From contig NZ_CP087588.1 of the NCBI RefSeq assembly GCF_020985305.1, positions 1,116,001 through 1,180,000 on the forward strand: a DNA stretch of 64,000 nucleotides, read 5' to 3'. Shown piece by piece: positions 55,464 through 64,000 of the stretch. This DNA is from Croceicoccus sp. Ery15. GTDB taxonomy: Bacteria > Pseudomonadota > Alphaproteobacteria > Sphingomonadales > Sphingomonadaceae. Within the stretch, counting starts at the first letter, position 1. The number at the start of each line of letters is the position of its first letter. Position numbers and translations under genes: made by a program. The notes beneath the pieces were generated by a model. It was not told where the DNA came from and ran no database searches. It saw nothing but the letters and a program-made list of their open reading frames with translations.

Positions 55464-55489
55464 ATGCTGCGCAAGTTTGCTGCAAATGC
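55464..55489. promoter_or_regulatory. TGC-rich candidate PhaR operator
   Basis: TGCTGC, then GCAAGTT, then TGCTGC and TGC occur within 26 bases upstream of phaR. TGC-rich sites are what PhaR proteins bind in other alphaproteobacteria, so autoregulation is plausible. The match is loose. Confidence 0.35.
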
Positions 55490-55519
55490 TAATAGCACGG
55501 TGTTGCCACACCCCGCAAG

Positions 55520-56587
55520 CTATCCGGCCCGCAGTCTTGGCCCCGCCAGCGTCAGCAGTTCATACTGCGACAATCCGGACATTTCCGCCGCTGCGGGCAG
55601 ATCGTAACCGGCGCGCAGCCAGTCTCCTTCACGCAAATGCGGCGCTGCGGTGATATCGATGGCAGTCAGATCCATCGACACCCTGCCCAGCACCGGCAGA
55701 ACCGCTCCGTCCGTTGCCGTAAATTCCCCCTTGCCCGACCAGCAGCGCAAGAATCCGTCGGCATAGCCCAGCGACAGGATCGCCACGCGCATATCCGACG
55801 CGGCGGTAAAGCTGGCGCCATAACCGATGCTTTCACCGGCAGGCAGCGTGCGGATTTGCACGATGGCCGCTTCGGGCGCGATCACCTGTTGCAGATCTTG
55901 TGCAAGTTCGCTGCGCGGAACGCCGCCATACAGCGCAAGACCCGGGCGGGTCAGATCGAAGTGATACCCCGCGCCCAATGCGATTCCTGCACTATTGGCA
56001 AGGCTGGCGCGGCGATGCTGCAATTGTGGCAAAAGCGAAGCGAAAATACTCTGCTGCCGGTCGTTCAATGCGGACTCTTCATCTGCGCAGGCGAGATGGG
56101 ACAGCACTATATCGATATCGAGCGCAGCGATGGCCGGATCGCCCAGTTCTTCGGGCCGCACGCCCAAACGGTTCATGCCGGTATCGACCATCAGATCGCA
56201 TACGCCCCCGCCCGCCGCCGTCCACCGGCGCGCCTGTTCGATGCTGTTGATCACGGGGCGCACGCCAGTCTCGCGCGCAAATCGCACATCGGCGTCGCCC
56301 ATCGGACCAAGCAGGACCGAAATGGACGAAGAAGGGGCGTAATGGCGCACGGCAGCAACTTCGGACCAGTGCGCGACAAAGAATTCGCGACACCCCGCAT
56401 CCCACAGCACCGGCATCGCCCGGTCGATACCTATGCCATAGGCATCGGCCTTGACCGCCGCGCCGGTCCGCGCCTTGCCCGAAAGCCGGTCCATCGCGCG
56501 CCAGTTCGCCGCAAGTGCCCCGCCGTCGAAGGACAAGCGAAGCGGGGATGGATGGGATCGGGGCAGCTCGCCGGTTTCAGCCGTCAT
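55520..56587 (-). CDS. alr: Alanine racemase
   Basis: Alr interconverts L- and D-alanine with PLP, supplying D-Ala for peptidoglycan. The 355-residue protein has the PLP-binding Lys46 in AVKADAYGIG, MVDTGMNRLGV, the second catalytic Tyr in GYGASF and VSMDLTAIDIT. It follows the MHS transporter gene by 40 bases on the same strand. Confidence 0.94.
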   Translation of the reverse strand: MTAETGELPRSHPSPLRLSFDGGALAANWRAMDRLSGKARTGAAVKADAYGIGIDRAMPVLWDAGCREFFVAHWSEVAAVRHYAPSSSISVLLGPMGDADVRFARETGVRPVINSIEQARRWTAAGGGVCDLMVDTGMNRLGVRPEELGDPAIAALDIDIVLSHLACADEESALNDRQQSIFASLLPQLQHRRASLANSAGIALGAGYHFDLTRPGLALYGGVPRSELAQDLQQVIAPEAAIVQIRTLPAGESIGYGASFTAASDMRVAILSLGYADGFLRCWSGKGEFTATDGAVLPVLGRVSMDLTAIDITAAPHLREGDWLRAGYDLPAAAEMSGLSQYELLTLAGPRLRAG

Positions 56588-56627
56588 TTGCCGCCGTTCG
56601 CATATCCCCGCCCTGCGCACCAGACCC

Positions 56628-58283
56628 CTAAGCGTCGAATTCGCTTTCGTGGAAATCTTTGGGCGGCCCACCCTTTAGCCCGATAACCGCAAAGATCAGG
56701 CCCAACAGCATGAACACCCACGTATACCACAGCCCTGCATAGGCATCGCCCGTGCGCGCAATAATATAGGCCGCGATCAACGGCAGGAATCCGCCGAAAT
56801 AGCCCGCACCGATGTGATAGGGGATCGACATCGAACTATAACGGATGCGCGGCGGAAACATTTCCGCCAGCAAGGCCGCAACCGAACCATAGGTCAGTGC
56901 CGACAACACGGACAAGACGACCAGCGCCCCGAGTATGCCTGCGATGCGCGCCCAACCCGGATATTGGGTGCCGAAATCGTAACCCGCGCGGGCCAGCCGG
57001 TCCTGCAATGCAGCGCGGCGAAGCTGCGGATCGTCTGCCGGATAGGACGGCACGGCGCTGCTTTCGGCGCCGACAGACAGGGTCAGTTGGGGCGCTTCGG
57101 TCAGGCTATAGGGCACGCCGCTGACGGTAAGATCCTCGATCAGACGGCCGCAATCGGTGGCCTGCGCATCAGCAAAGGGATCGTAACTGCAATCGGGGCC
57201 TGCCACCACAACGGGCGCGCTTTCGGCCGATGCGGCCATGCCGGGATTGGCCATCTGCCCCATGAACCAGAACACCGGGAACAGCAGGACCAGCGACAAT
57301 ATCTGGCCGATCACGATCGGTTTCTTGCGCCCGACCCGGTCGGACCATTTGCCGACGATGATATAGAGCGGCATGGCGATGATCCCACCCGCGAACAGCA
57401 TCAGTTCGGTCGTCAGTGCGTCGACCCGCATCGGTCCTTTCAGGAACGAGAGACTTGAGAAAAACGCAGTGTACCAAATCGTCGTCAGCGATCCGGTAAC
57501 CCCGAACAGGGCGACGACAATCCGCCACTTATTGCCGGGATAGGTGAAGCTTTCGACGAAGGGATTTTTCGCCGTTTCTCCCGCTTCCTTCATCGCGCGA
57601 AAGACAGGGCTTTCCGACAGTTTCAGGCGCATCCACAAGGACACCGCCAGCAGCACCAGCGACAGCAGGAACGGCAGGCGCCAGCCCCATGCCGCGAATT
57701 CGTCGGCAGGGATCAGAAACCGGCATGCCAGCACGACCGCGATGGACAGCACAAAGCCGCCCACGACGCTGGCCTGAATGAAAGAGGTATAAAACCCGCG
57801 CTTTTCGGGCGGCGCATGTTCGGCGACATAGATTGCGGCACCGCCATATTCCCCGCCGAGTGCGAGCCCCTGCAAAATGCGGAACAGGATGACGATGATC
57901 GGCGCCGCGATGCCGATTGTCGCGGCAGAAGGGATCAGACCGACGCCTGCCGTCGCCACGCCCATCAGGGTCACGGTGACGAGAAACGTATATTTGCGGC
58001 CCAGCCGGTCGCCCAGAAATCCGAACAGGATCGCGCCCAAGGGACGGAACCCGAACCCTACTGCAAAGCCGGCCCACACCAGCAGCAATTGCAGCGTTTC
58101 ATTGCCCGAAGGAAAGAAGGCTGCCCCGATCAGACCGGCCAGCGTGCCGTAGATGAAGAAATCGTACCATTCGAATATCGTCCCAACCGAGGAAGCCCCG
58201 ATTACCAGCCGAACATCCGATCCGCTTAATTCCTTGTCGAAAGCGGTTTCAGCTCCGCCCCCAGACTGGCCCGCTTGCGCCAT
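56628..58283 (-). CDS. MHS-type major facilitator superfamily transporter
   Basis: The 551-residue, 12-helix transporter has the metabolite:H+ symporter signature: SSVGTIFEWYDFFIYG, GFRPLGAILFGFLGDRLGRKY, RILQGLALGGEYGGAA and a repeat of the loop motif GKWSDRVGRKKP. A non-standard hydrophilic insert of about 100 residues (345-444) with two Cys (365, 378) lies between helices 8 and 9. Substrates of relatives are carboxylates or osmolytes; none can be named here. Confidence 0.87.
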   Translation of the reverse strand: MAQAGQSGGGAETAFDKELSGSDVRLVIGASSVGTIFEWYDFFIYGTLAGLIGAAFFPSGNETLQLLLVWAGFAVGFGFRPLGAILFGFLGDRLGRKYTFLVTVTLMGVATAGVGLIPSAATIGIAAPIIVILFRILQGLALGGEYGGAAIYVAEHAPPEKRGFYTSFIQASVVGGFVLSIAVVLACRFLIPADEFAAWGWRLPFLLSLVLLAVSLWMRLKLSESPVFRAMKEAGETAKNPFVESFTYPGNKWRIVVALFGVTGSLTTIWYTAFFSSLSFLKGPMRVDALTTELMLFAGGIIAMPLYIIVGKWSDRVGRKKPIVIGQILSLVLLFPVFWFMGQMANPGMAASAESAPVVVAGPDCSYDPFADAQATDCGRLIEDLTVSGVPYSLTEAPQLTLSVGAESSAVPSYPADDPQLRRAALQDRLARAGYDFGTQYPGWARIAGILGALVVLSVLSALTYGSVAALLAEMFPPRIRYSSMSIPYHIGAGYFGGFLPLIAAYIIARTGDAYAGLWYTWVFMLLGLIFAVIGLKGGPPKDFHESEFDA

Positions 58284-58364
58284 TCCCGTCTCCCGTTCCC
58301 TTTTGCCGATCACTAGCGCGGGAAAGTGGCGTTTGCCAAGAAGCCTTGGGACTGGCCCTGCAGG

Positions 58365-58778
58365 TCAGGTAAGAGCCTTTTCGGCGGCATCCCATGCCAG
58401 CAGGATCGCGCCGTGTCGGGCAGGATAGGCACGCGCCGGCGCAATCAGCTCCAGCCCGGGCCAATCGGGAAGCGGCGCATCGCCAGCCAGCCAGGCGCGC
58501 AATCCGCTGGCCGCTGTGGCGATCCGCGCGGCCTTCATCCCCACCGCGTGTTCGGCAAAGATCGCCGCCGATGCCTGACCGACCGCGCAGGCCTGCGCGG
58601 CAAGACCGGTGCGCGTAATCACATCGTCACCGTCAGTTGCCAAACCCAGCGTCAAAACGCTGCCGCAACTGGCAGACCGCGCTTCGCCACGCAGCGGAAG
58701 ATCGTCTGCCAGCGGAAACCGCGCCAGCGATACTGCTGCGGCCAGAACTTGCGGCGTGTAAAGACGGGTCGCATTCAT
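58365..58778 (-). CDS. IscU/SufU-like iron-sulfur scaffold, one Cys missing
   Basis: The 137-residue protein matches the IscU/SufU-type scaffold fold: first Cys in SASCGSVLTLGLATDGD, second in AQACAVGQASAAIFAEHA. Where the third Cys is expected near the C-terminus (YPxRxxCxxLPW) the protein has YPARHGAILLAWDA with no Cys. Cluster assembly on it may be impaired or altered. It sits between cvpA and the transporter, not in an isc or suf operon. Confidence 0.75.
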   Translation of the reverse strand: MNATRLYTPQVLAAAVSLARFPLADDLPLRGEARSASCGSVLTLGLATDGDDVITRTGLAAQACAVGQASAAIFAEHAVGMKAARIATAASGLRAWLAGDAPLPDWPGLELIAPARAYPARHGAILLAWDAAEKALT

Positions 58779-58806
58779 CGCCGGTGGAGCCTGGTCAAGC
58801 GGCGCA

Positions 58807-59349
58807 TCAAATCGTGTCAGCCGCTTCCTGCAATTCCTCGCGCCGTTCCGCGATAGTCTCTACCAGCGCATTGCTGGCAGAATTCACAAAGGGATAGCTG
58901 CGCGCGAACTTGATCCAGTCAGGCCTCCCCTCGGCCCCCCAAGCCATGTCGTAACCCAGCGCGAGGATCGAGAAGGACAGCACCACAAGAATCGCGCCCT
59001 TTACCACGCCGAAACCCATGCCCAGCATGCGGTCAATCGGGCCCAGCACCGAATTGCGCGATTTGCCGCCTGCCCAGCGCGCAATCAGCTTCATCACGGC
59101 ATAGGGCACCAGCAACAGCAACACGAATGCCAGCAGCCCTGCATTGGTCTGGTTATCTTTGAAAAACTCGGTGAGCATCGCCGTCAGCGGTTCGTGAAGA
59201 AAATAAATCGCCGCGACTGCGGCAATCCACGCGCCCAGCGCCAACACCTCGTGCACGAAACCACGCAGCAGACCGCCAATGGCGGCCAGCCCCACGATCA
59301 CCAGCACGGCAAGGTCGAAACCGGTAAAATCCATTCCGGAAATTTCCAT
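58807..59349 (-). CDS. CvpA family membrane protein
   Basis: The 180-residue protein has about four membrane helices and the CvpA pattern DLAVLVIVGLAAIGGLLRGFVHEVLALGAWI, GPIDRMLGMGFGVVKG. CvpA proteins affect colicin V production and envelope or purine-linked phenotypes. The ATG at 59349 is used; an alternative at 59334 has a better TTTCCGGA before it. It starts 4 bases after the radA stop. Confidence 0.88.
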   Translation of the reverse strand: MEISGMDFTGFDLAVLVIVGLAAIGGLLRGFVHEVLALGAWIAAVAAIYFLHEPLTAMLTEFFKDNQTNAGLLAFVLLLLVPYAVMKLIARWAGGKSRNSVLGPIDRMLGMGFGVVKGAILVVLSFSILALGYDMAWGAEGRPDWIKFARSYPFVNSASNALVETIAERREELQEAADTI

Positions 59350-59353
59350 GAAA

Positions 59354-60733
59354 TCAATCTGCGCCCACTACCCTGTCGACGAGCCCTATCAGAAGGTCGA
59401 GCGGATCATACAGTCCCGTCCCTTGTTCAGAGCTTAACGAGGCAGAGTTTAGAGCCGGTCCGAACGCCTTGTCAAAGCCGAGCTTGGCCGACTCCCGCAA
59501 CCGCAGGGGTGCGTGGGCCACCGAACGAATCTCGCCCGACAGCGAAACCTCTCCGAACCATACCGATTGCTTGGGCAAAGGTCTGTCTGCCAATGCCGAC
59601 ACCAATGCCGCCGCCACGGCCAGATCGGCGGCGGGATCGGAAAGGCGATAACCGCCCGCCACGTTCAGATAGACCTCTGCCGAAGAAAAATTCAGCCCGC
59701 ACCGCGATTCCAGCACGGCCAACAACATGGCAAGCCGCCCTGAATCCCAACCGACGACAGCCCTGCGCGGTGTTGCGCCGGATTGCAGCCGCACGATCAG
59801 CGCCTGTATTTCGACCAGCACGGGCCGCGTGCCTTCCAGCGCGGGAAAGACCGCACTGCCCGCGACAGGCTCGTCGCGGCTAGAAAGGAACAGGGTCGAG
59901 GGATTGGCCACTTCGGTCAGGCCCGCCCCTTCCATCGCGAACACGCCGATTTCATCGACCGCGCCAAAGCGGTTCTTCAGCGCGCGCAGTACGCGATACT
60001 GGTGCGACCGCTCCCCCTCGAAGCTCATCACCACATCGACCATATGTTCGAGCACGCGGGGACCCGCGATATTGCCATCCTTGGTCACGTGACCGACCAT
60101 CACCAGCACACAGCCCGACTCCTTGGCATAGCGGATCAGTTCCAGCGCGCAGCCGCGCACCTGGCTGACCGTGCCCGGCGCGCCCTCGATCTGGTCGGAA
60201 TGCATGGTCTGGATCGAATCGATCACCAGCAATGCGGGCGCGTCCATCCCGCCCAGAGTCGTCAGAATATCACGCACCGATGTCGCGCTGGCGAGCTGGA
60301 TCGGCGCATCGGCCAGACCCAGACGCCCGGCACGCAGGCGCACCTGCCCCGCCGCTTCCTCGCCGCTGATATAAACCGCCGCCTTGCCCGCCCGCGCCAC
60401 GCTCGCGCTTGCCTGCAGCAGCAGCGTCGATTTGCCGATACCCGGATCGCCGCCCATCAGGATCGCGCTGCCCGGCACCATGCCGCCACCCAAAGCACGG
60501 TCGAACTCCGCCATGCCGGTTGGCTGGCGCACTGGCAAAGGCGTCTCGGCATCAAGCGGCGTGAACGCGATCGGACGCCCGCCGCCCGACAAATCATGCT
60601 TGGCCGCGAACACCGTCGCAGGTGCTTCCTCGACCAGCGTGTTCCATTCTGCGCAATCGGCGCATTGCCCCTGCCAGCGGTGGGCGACGCTGCCACAGGC
60701 CTGGCACACGAATCTGCGTTTGGGTTTCGCCAT
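59354..60733 (-). CDS. radA: DNA repair protein RadA
   Basis: RadA promotes branch migration in recombination. The 459-residue protein has an N-terminal zinc finger (Cys10, Cys13, Cys24, Cys27), Walker A GGDPGIGKST (94-103), the RadA-specific LKNRFG motif and a C-terminal Lon-like domain. The ATG at 60733 is the family start. A GTTC-N7-GTTC box lies 16-30 bases upstream. It leads a minus-strand string: cvpA, the scaffold, transporter and alr. Confidence 0.95.
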   Translation of the reverse strand: MAKPKRRFVCQACGSVAHRWQGQCADCAEWNTLVEEAPATVFAAKHDLSGGGRPIAFTPLDAETPLPVRQPTGMAEFDRALGGGMVPGSAILMGGDPGIGKSTLLLQASASVARAGKAAVYISGEEAAGQVRLRAGRLGLADAPIQLASATSVRDILTTLGGMDAPALLVIDSIQTMHSDQIEGAPGTVSQVRGCALELIRYAKESGCVLVMVGHVTKDGNIAGPRVLEHMVDVVMSFEGERSHQYRVLRALKNRFGAVDEIGVFAMEGAGLTEVANPSTLFLSSRDEPVAGSAVFPALEGTRPVLVEIQALIVRLQSGATPRRAVVGWDSGRLAMLLAVLESRCGLNFSSAEVYLNVAGGYRLSDPAADLAVAAALVSALADRPLPKQSVWFGEVSLSGEIRSVAHAPLRLRESAKLGFDKAFGPALNSASLSSEQGTGLYDPLDLLIGLVDRVVGAD

Positions 60734-60748
60734 GGCCTCGCTTATCCG

Positions 60749-60763
60749 GAACGGATCGGGAAC
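60749..60763 (-). promoter_or_regulatory. Candidate LexA (SOS) box upstream of radA
   Basis: On the minus strand the sequence is GTTCCCGATCCGTTC: GTTC-N7-GTTC, the alphaproteobacterial LexA consensus. It lies 16-30 bases before the radA ATG. About two such matches are expected by chance in the window, so position near a recombination gene is the main support. Confidence 0.5.
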
Positions 60764-60837
60764 GCAATTGCCGATGGGTGTGATTTTCCCGCGCAATTTG
60801 CTTGGCTTTTTGAACCCGCTGCTGTCACAATCATGCG

Positions 60838-63156
60838 ATGCGGGAGAAGGAACTGAGGATCGCGCTGGTTTGCTACGGCGGAGTCAGCCTTGCGGTTTAT
60901 ATGCATGGCGTCACCAAGGAGCTTTGGCATTTCGCCCGCGCCAGCCATGATTTCCGCAGCGGAGAGCCTTCGGGCAATCCGGTCCAGCGCGCCTATCGCG
61001 ATCTGCTGACAGCCATTGCCGATCAGGGCGAAACGCGGCTGCGCGTGATCCCCGACATTCTGACAGGCGCCAGCGCGGGCGGGCTGAACGCGATCTTTCT
61101 GGCCGAGGGGCTGCTGACGGGCCGCTCGCTCGATCCGCTGACCCGACTGTGGCTGGAACGTGCCGACAGCGACGTTCTGGTCGCGCCCGAAGCGCGTCCG
61201 GGCAACCGTTTTTCCAAGCTGTGGGCGCAGCCCATCGTGGAATATGCACTGCGCCGTCCGGGCAATGCCGTATCACGCACCGTGGCTGTCGAAACCCGCG
61301 AGGAAGTGCGCGCGAAACTGTCGCGACTGATCCGTTCGCGCTGGTTCGCGCCGCCCTTTTCGGGGATCGGCATGGCGCGCATGATCGATGACGCTCTGGT
61401 CGCCATGGCCGAGCAGGAGGACGGCCCGCCACTTGTGCCGCCAGGCCATCCGGTCGATCTGTTCGTTACAGCCACCGATTTCCGCGGCAGCCGCGTACCG
61501 CTGCGACTGCATTCCCCCGCGCTTGCGACCGAAACGGAGCATCGCCTGCCCATATCGTTCCGCGCGCATGGCGGCGATACCACGCTGGCGCCGCGGCCCG
61601 AGCTTGTTTTCGCTGCCCGCGCCACCAGCAGCTTTCCCGGTGCATTCCCGCCGCTGACCGTGGCCGAGATCGAAAGTCTGTCCAGCGAGCGCCGGTTGGA
61701 CTGGAACAGCCGCGATGCATTTCTGTCGCGCATCATGCCGCATCATGCCCATGCACATGATCTGGATCAGGTCGCTCTGATCGATGGCGCGGTGCTGGTC
61801 GGTGCGCCCTTCGCCGAGGCAATCGCTGCACTCAGCGGCCGCCCTGCCACGCGAGAGGTGGACCGCCGCTTCATCTATATCGACCCGCGGCCCGACCTGC
61901 GCATTACCGGCGCGGGGAACGACCGGCAGGAACAGAAGGAAGTCGGTTTCTTCTCCTCCATCTTTGGCGCCTTGTCGGCCATTCCGCGCGAACAGCCGAT
62001 CCGTGACGATCTGGAACGCATCGACGCGCACAGCCGCGAGGCGGCCCGCCTGCGCGCGATCGTCGAAGGCTTGCGTCCCGAAGTGGAGGCGACCGTCGAT
62101 CGTCTGCTGGGCCGCACTTTGTTTCTCGATCGCCCGACGCCCGAGCGTTTGACCAAATGGCGCCGCCGCGCACAGCAGGCTGCGGCTGAGCAGGCAGGCT
62201 TTGCCTTTCATTCCTATGCCCGCAGCAAGTTCACCGGCATTGTCGAACATCTGGCAGGGCTGATCCATCGCGCCGTCCCGGGAGAGAAGCCTGCCCGCGA
62301 AAGCGTGATCGGCGCGCTGGCCGGTCATTTCGAGCGTGAGGGACTGGGCAGCCTCTCCGGCGGAAAGCTGGGCGCGAGCGGGGATGCGATCGATTTCTTC
62401 CGCGCACATGATCTGGGCTTTCGCATCCGCCGCCTGCGCCTGTTGGCCCGCCGCCTGTCGCCCAACGACATCGGCGGCACGCTACCCCCGCCCAAGCGCG
62501 AGATTGCACGCAAAGCCGTGTATGACGCATTGTCGATCTATACGCGGCTCGACGGGATCGAGGTACTTGGTGACGAATTTCCCGATCTGGCCGGAAAAGT
62601 GCTGTCGGAGCCGGATGGGGCCATCGCCCATATCGCAAAAACCCGCGATCTGGCGGCGACCGATCCGCTGGTTGATGCGCTGCTGGTCGAAGGGCTGGCG
62701 CAATTGCCGCGCGAGCAGCGGCGGGCAATGTTGCTCGCCTATCTGGGCTTTCCGTTTTACGATATTGCCACGCTGCCCCTGTTGGGCGCGCGCGGCTTTG
62801 ACGAGTTCGAGCCGATCAAGATCGACCGCATATCCCCCGAAGACGCGTCCGCCATCCGGCCCGGCGGCGCCTCCACCTGCCTACGCGGGATCGAGTTCTA
62901 TAATTTCGGGGCCTTCTTCAGCCGCGCCTATCGCGAAAACGATTATCTGTGGGGCAGGTTGCATGGCGCGGACCGGATGATCGACATCGTCGCCTCTACG
63001 CTGGAGCCCGAACAGACCCTGCCCGAAACCACGCTGACCGCCATCAGGCGTAAGGCTTTTCTTGCAATTCTGGACGAAGAGGAAAAGGCCGGACTGTGCC
63101 GCAAATCACTGATCCACACATTGCGGGCCGAGGTCGAGGAAAAGCTCCGCGCCTGA
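60838..63156 (+). CDS. Patatin-like phospholipase-related protein
   Basis: The 772-residue protein has a patatin fold in the N-terminal 330 residues: the oxyanion-like CYGGVSLAVYMHG, nucleophile elbow TGASAGGLNA (Ser79) and Asp in LIDGAVLVG. The long C-terminal region (about 440 residues, rich in helices) belongs to the TIGR03607-type patatin-related family. It has no signal peptide. A lipid acyl hydrolase role is inferred. It diverges from radA and converges with dnaJ. Confidence 0.87.
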   Translation: MREKELRIALVCYGGVSLAVYMHGVTKELWHFARASHDFRSGEPSGNPVQRAYRDLLTAIADQGETRLRVIPDILTGASAGGLNAIFLAEGLLTGRSLDPLTRLWLERADSDVLVAPEARPGNRFSKLWAQPIVEYALRRPGNAVSRTVAVETREEVRAKLSRLIRSRWFAPPFSGIGMARMIDDALVAMAEQEDGPPLVPPGHPVDLFVTATDFRGSRVPLRLHSPALATETEHRLPISFRAHGGDTTLAPRPELVFAARATSSFPGAFPPLTVAEIESLSSERRLDWNSRDAFLSRIMPHHAHAHDLDQVALIDGAVLVGAPFAEAIAALSGRPATREVDRRFIYIDPRPDLRITGAGNDRQEQKEVGFFSSIFGALSAIPREQPIRDDLERIDAHSREAARLRAIVEGLRPEVEATVDRLLGRTLFLDRPTPERLTKWRRRAQQAAAEQAGFAFHSYARSKFTGIVEHLAGLIHRAVPGEKPARESVIGALAGHFEREGLGSLSGGKLGASGDAIDFFRAHDLGFRIRRLRLLARRLSPNDIGGTLPPPKREIARKAVYDALSIYTRLDGIEVLGDEFPDLAGKVLSEPDGAIAHIAKTRDLAATDPLVDALLVEGLAQLPREQRRAMLLAYLGFPFYDIATLPLLGARGFDEFEPIKIDRISPEDASAIRPGGASTCLRGIEFYNFGAFFSRAYRENDYLWGRLHGADRMIDIVASTLEPEQTLPETTLTAIRRKAFLAILDEEEKAGLCRKSLIHTLRAEVEEKLRA

Positions 63157-63168
63157 CCCGCGGTCAGA

Positions 63169-64000
63169 TCAAAGCTTGCTCCAGCCAGACTTGATCCGCT
63201 CGAAAAAACCCATCGCGTCGGGGCACTGGGCCTTGGTCTCGCTCTGCTGGAATTCGCGCAGCAGTTCCTTTTGCTTCGACGACAGCTTTCGCGGGGTTTC
63301 GACCTGAATGTCGACCACCAGATCGCCGCGGCCGCGCCCTTGCAACACGGGCATGCCGTCACCGCGCTTGCGCAATTGCTCGCCCGACTGGACGCCGGCG
63401 GGAATGTTCACCGTAATCCATTCGCCATCCAGCCCCGGCAGGCTGACCGTGCCGCCCAGCGCTGCCTTGGTAAAAGTGATCGGAACCTTGGTGAACAGGT
63501 TGGTCCCGTCGCGTTCGAACACTTGGTGACGGCGAACATGCATGAAAATGTAAAGATCGCCCGCAGGCGCACCTTGCGGTCCCGCCTCACCCTTGCCGGA
63601 CAGCCGGATACGCGTGCCGGTTTCGACGCCGGGCGGTATCGTGATGTCGAGGTTCTGAACCTTGTCCACGCGCCCTTCCCCCCGACAGGCGCTGCACGGC
63701 GTTTCGATAACTTCGCCGCGTCCGTGGCAAGTGGGGCATGGCCGTTCGACCACGAAGAAGCCCTGCTGCGCGCGGACCTTGCCAAAGCCGCCGCAGGTTT
63801 CGCAGCCACGCTTGCCCGTGCCGGGTTCGGCGCCCGAACCGCTGCATGGCTCGCAGGTTTGCGAGACTTCGATCGAAATCTCGGCATCCTTGCCATGGAA
63901 CGCCTCTTCCAGCGTAATTTCCATGTCATAGCGCAGGTCCGCACCGCGACGCGGTCGTCCGCCACCGGCACCGCCGCCAAAGGCAGAACCGAAGATCGTC
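63169..64000 (-). CDS. dnaJ: Molecular chaperone DnaJ (5' end outside window)
   Basis: The part seen is the C-terminal 276 residues of DnaJ: the Gly-rich linker (TIFGSAFGGGAGGG), four CxxCxGxG zinc repeats (CEPCSGSG, CETCGGFG, CPTCHGRG, CSACRGEG), the beta domains and the tail RIKSGWSKL. The J domain lies beyond the window edge. The reading frame is open to base 64000. Confidence 0.95.
   Translation of the reverse strand, partial: TIFGSAFGGGAGGGRPRRGADLRYDMEITLEEAFHGKDAEISIEVSQTCEPCSGSGAEPGTGKRGCETCGGFGKVRAQQGFFVVERPCPTCHGRGEVIETPCSACRGEGRVDKVQNLDITIPPGVETGTRIRLSGKGEAGPQGAPAGDLYIFMHVRRHQVFERDGTNLFTKVPITFTKAALGGTVSLPGLDGEWITVNIPAGVQSGEQLRKRGDGMPVLQGRGRGDLVVDIQVETPRKLSSKQKELLREFQQSETKAQCPDAMGFFERIKSGWSKL

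Overview
The window reads as a GC-rich, densely coding chromosomal stretch of an alphaproteobacterium, most likely a Sphingomonadales member (Erythrobacteraceae or Sphingomonadaceae). This is inferred from the gene set (hemC-hemD followed by a mitofilin-like gene, PhaR repressor, mmsA/mmsB valine operon, cysD-cysNC), many small lipoproteins, and a GGAAC-N16-CGTT match to the alphaproteobacterial general-stress promoter. Lineage is inferred from protein character only. No tRNA, rRNA, insertion sequence, prophage or CRISPR array was seen.

Layout. 1-5164 (minus): a five-gene operon encoding an alpha/beta hydrolase, circularly permuted ATP-grasp, alpha-E protein, transglutaminase-like protease with a Gln-rich tail, and Anbu (HslV/proteasome-like peptidase, cut by the window edge). 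5262-15577: DUF3617 lipoprotein, uvrB, S10 carboxypeptidase plus lipoprotein, a membrane-anchored helix-hairpin-helix/OmpA group, and tsaD-gpsA-flippase. 15623-21804: hemC-hemD-mitofilin-like, UbiH-like hydroxylase, DsbD-like reductase. 21830-23693: stress promoter, stand-alone response regulator, aroQ, cysQ. 23696-28725: cysNC-cysD sulfate activation, tspO, tlyA, a lipoprotein. 28726-30296 is the only gene-poor stretch: an 18-codon reading frame behind a perfect 14-base Shine-Dalgarno sequence, and two tandem paralogous mini-membrane proteins with palindromes between them.

30297-37054: a FadJ-like beta-oxidation protein, glucokinase, and a divergent group of Ddl-like ligase, alpha/beta hydrolase and membrane-anchored MurF-like ligase that looks like a second dipeptide-ligase pathway. 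37203-45429: a secreted small protein, PilZ protein, and a valine-catabolic cluster (mmsA, acyl-CoA dehydrogenase, 3-hydroxyisobutyryl-CoA hydrolase, enoyl-CoA hydratase, mmsB) with a divergent LysR regulator. 45469-48618: pyruvate dehydrogenase E2, a hotdog thioesterase and E3. 48811-55397: universal stress protein, RNase R, M28 peptidase, an archaeal/eukaryotic-type prolyl-tRNA synthetase, phaR. 55520-64000: alr, an MHS-type transporter, a degenerate Fe-S scaffold, cvpA, radA behind a GTTC-N7-GTTC SOS-like box, a patatin-like protein and the C-terminal part of dnaJ.

The two places most likely to hold an under-described system are the Anbu/transglutaminase/alpha-E/ATP-grasp/hydrolase operon (1-5164) and the Ddl-like/hydrolase/MurF-like group (33388-37054). 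Both combine peptide-bond-forming enzymes with hydrolases.
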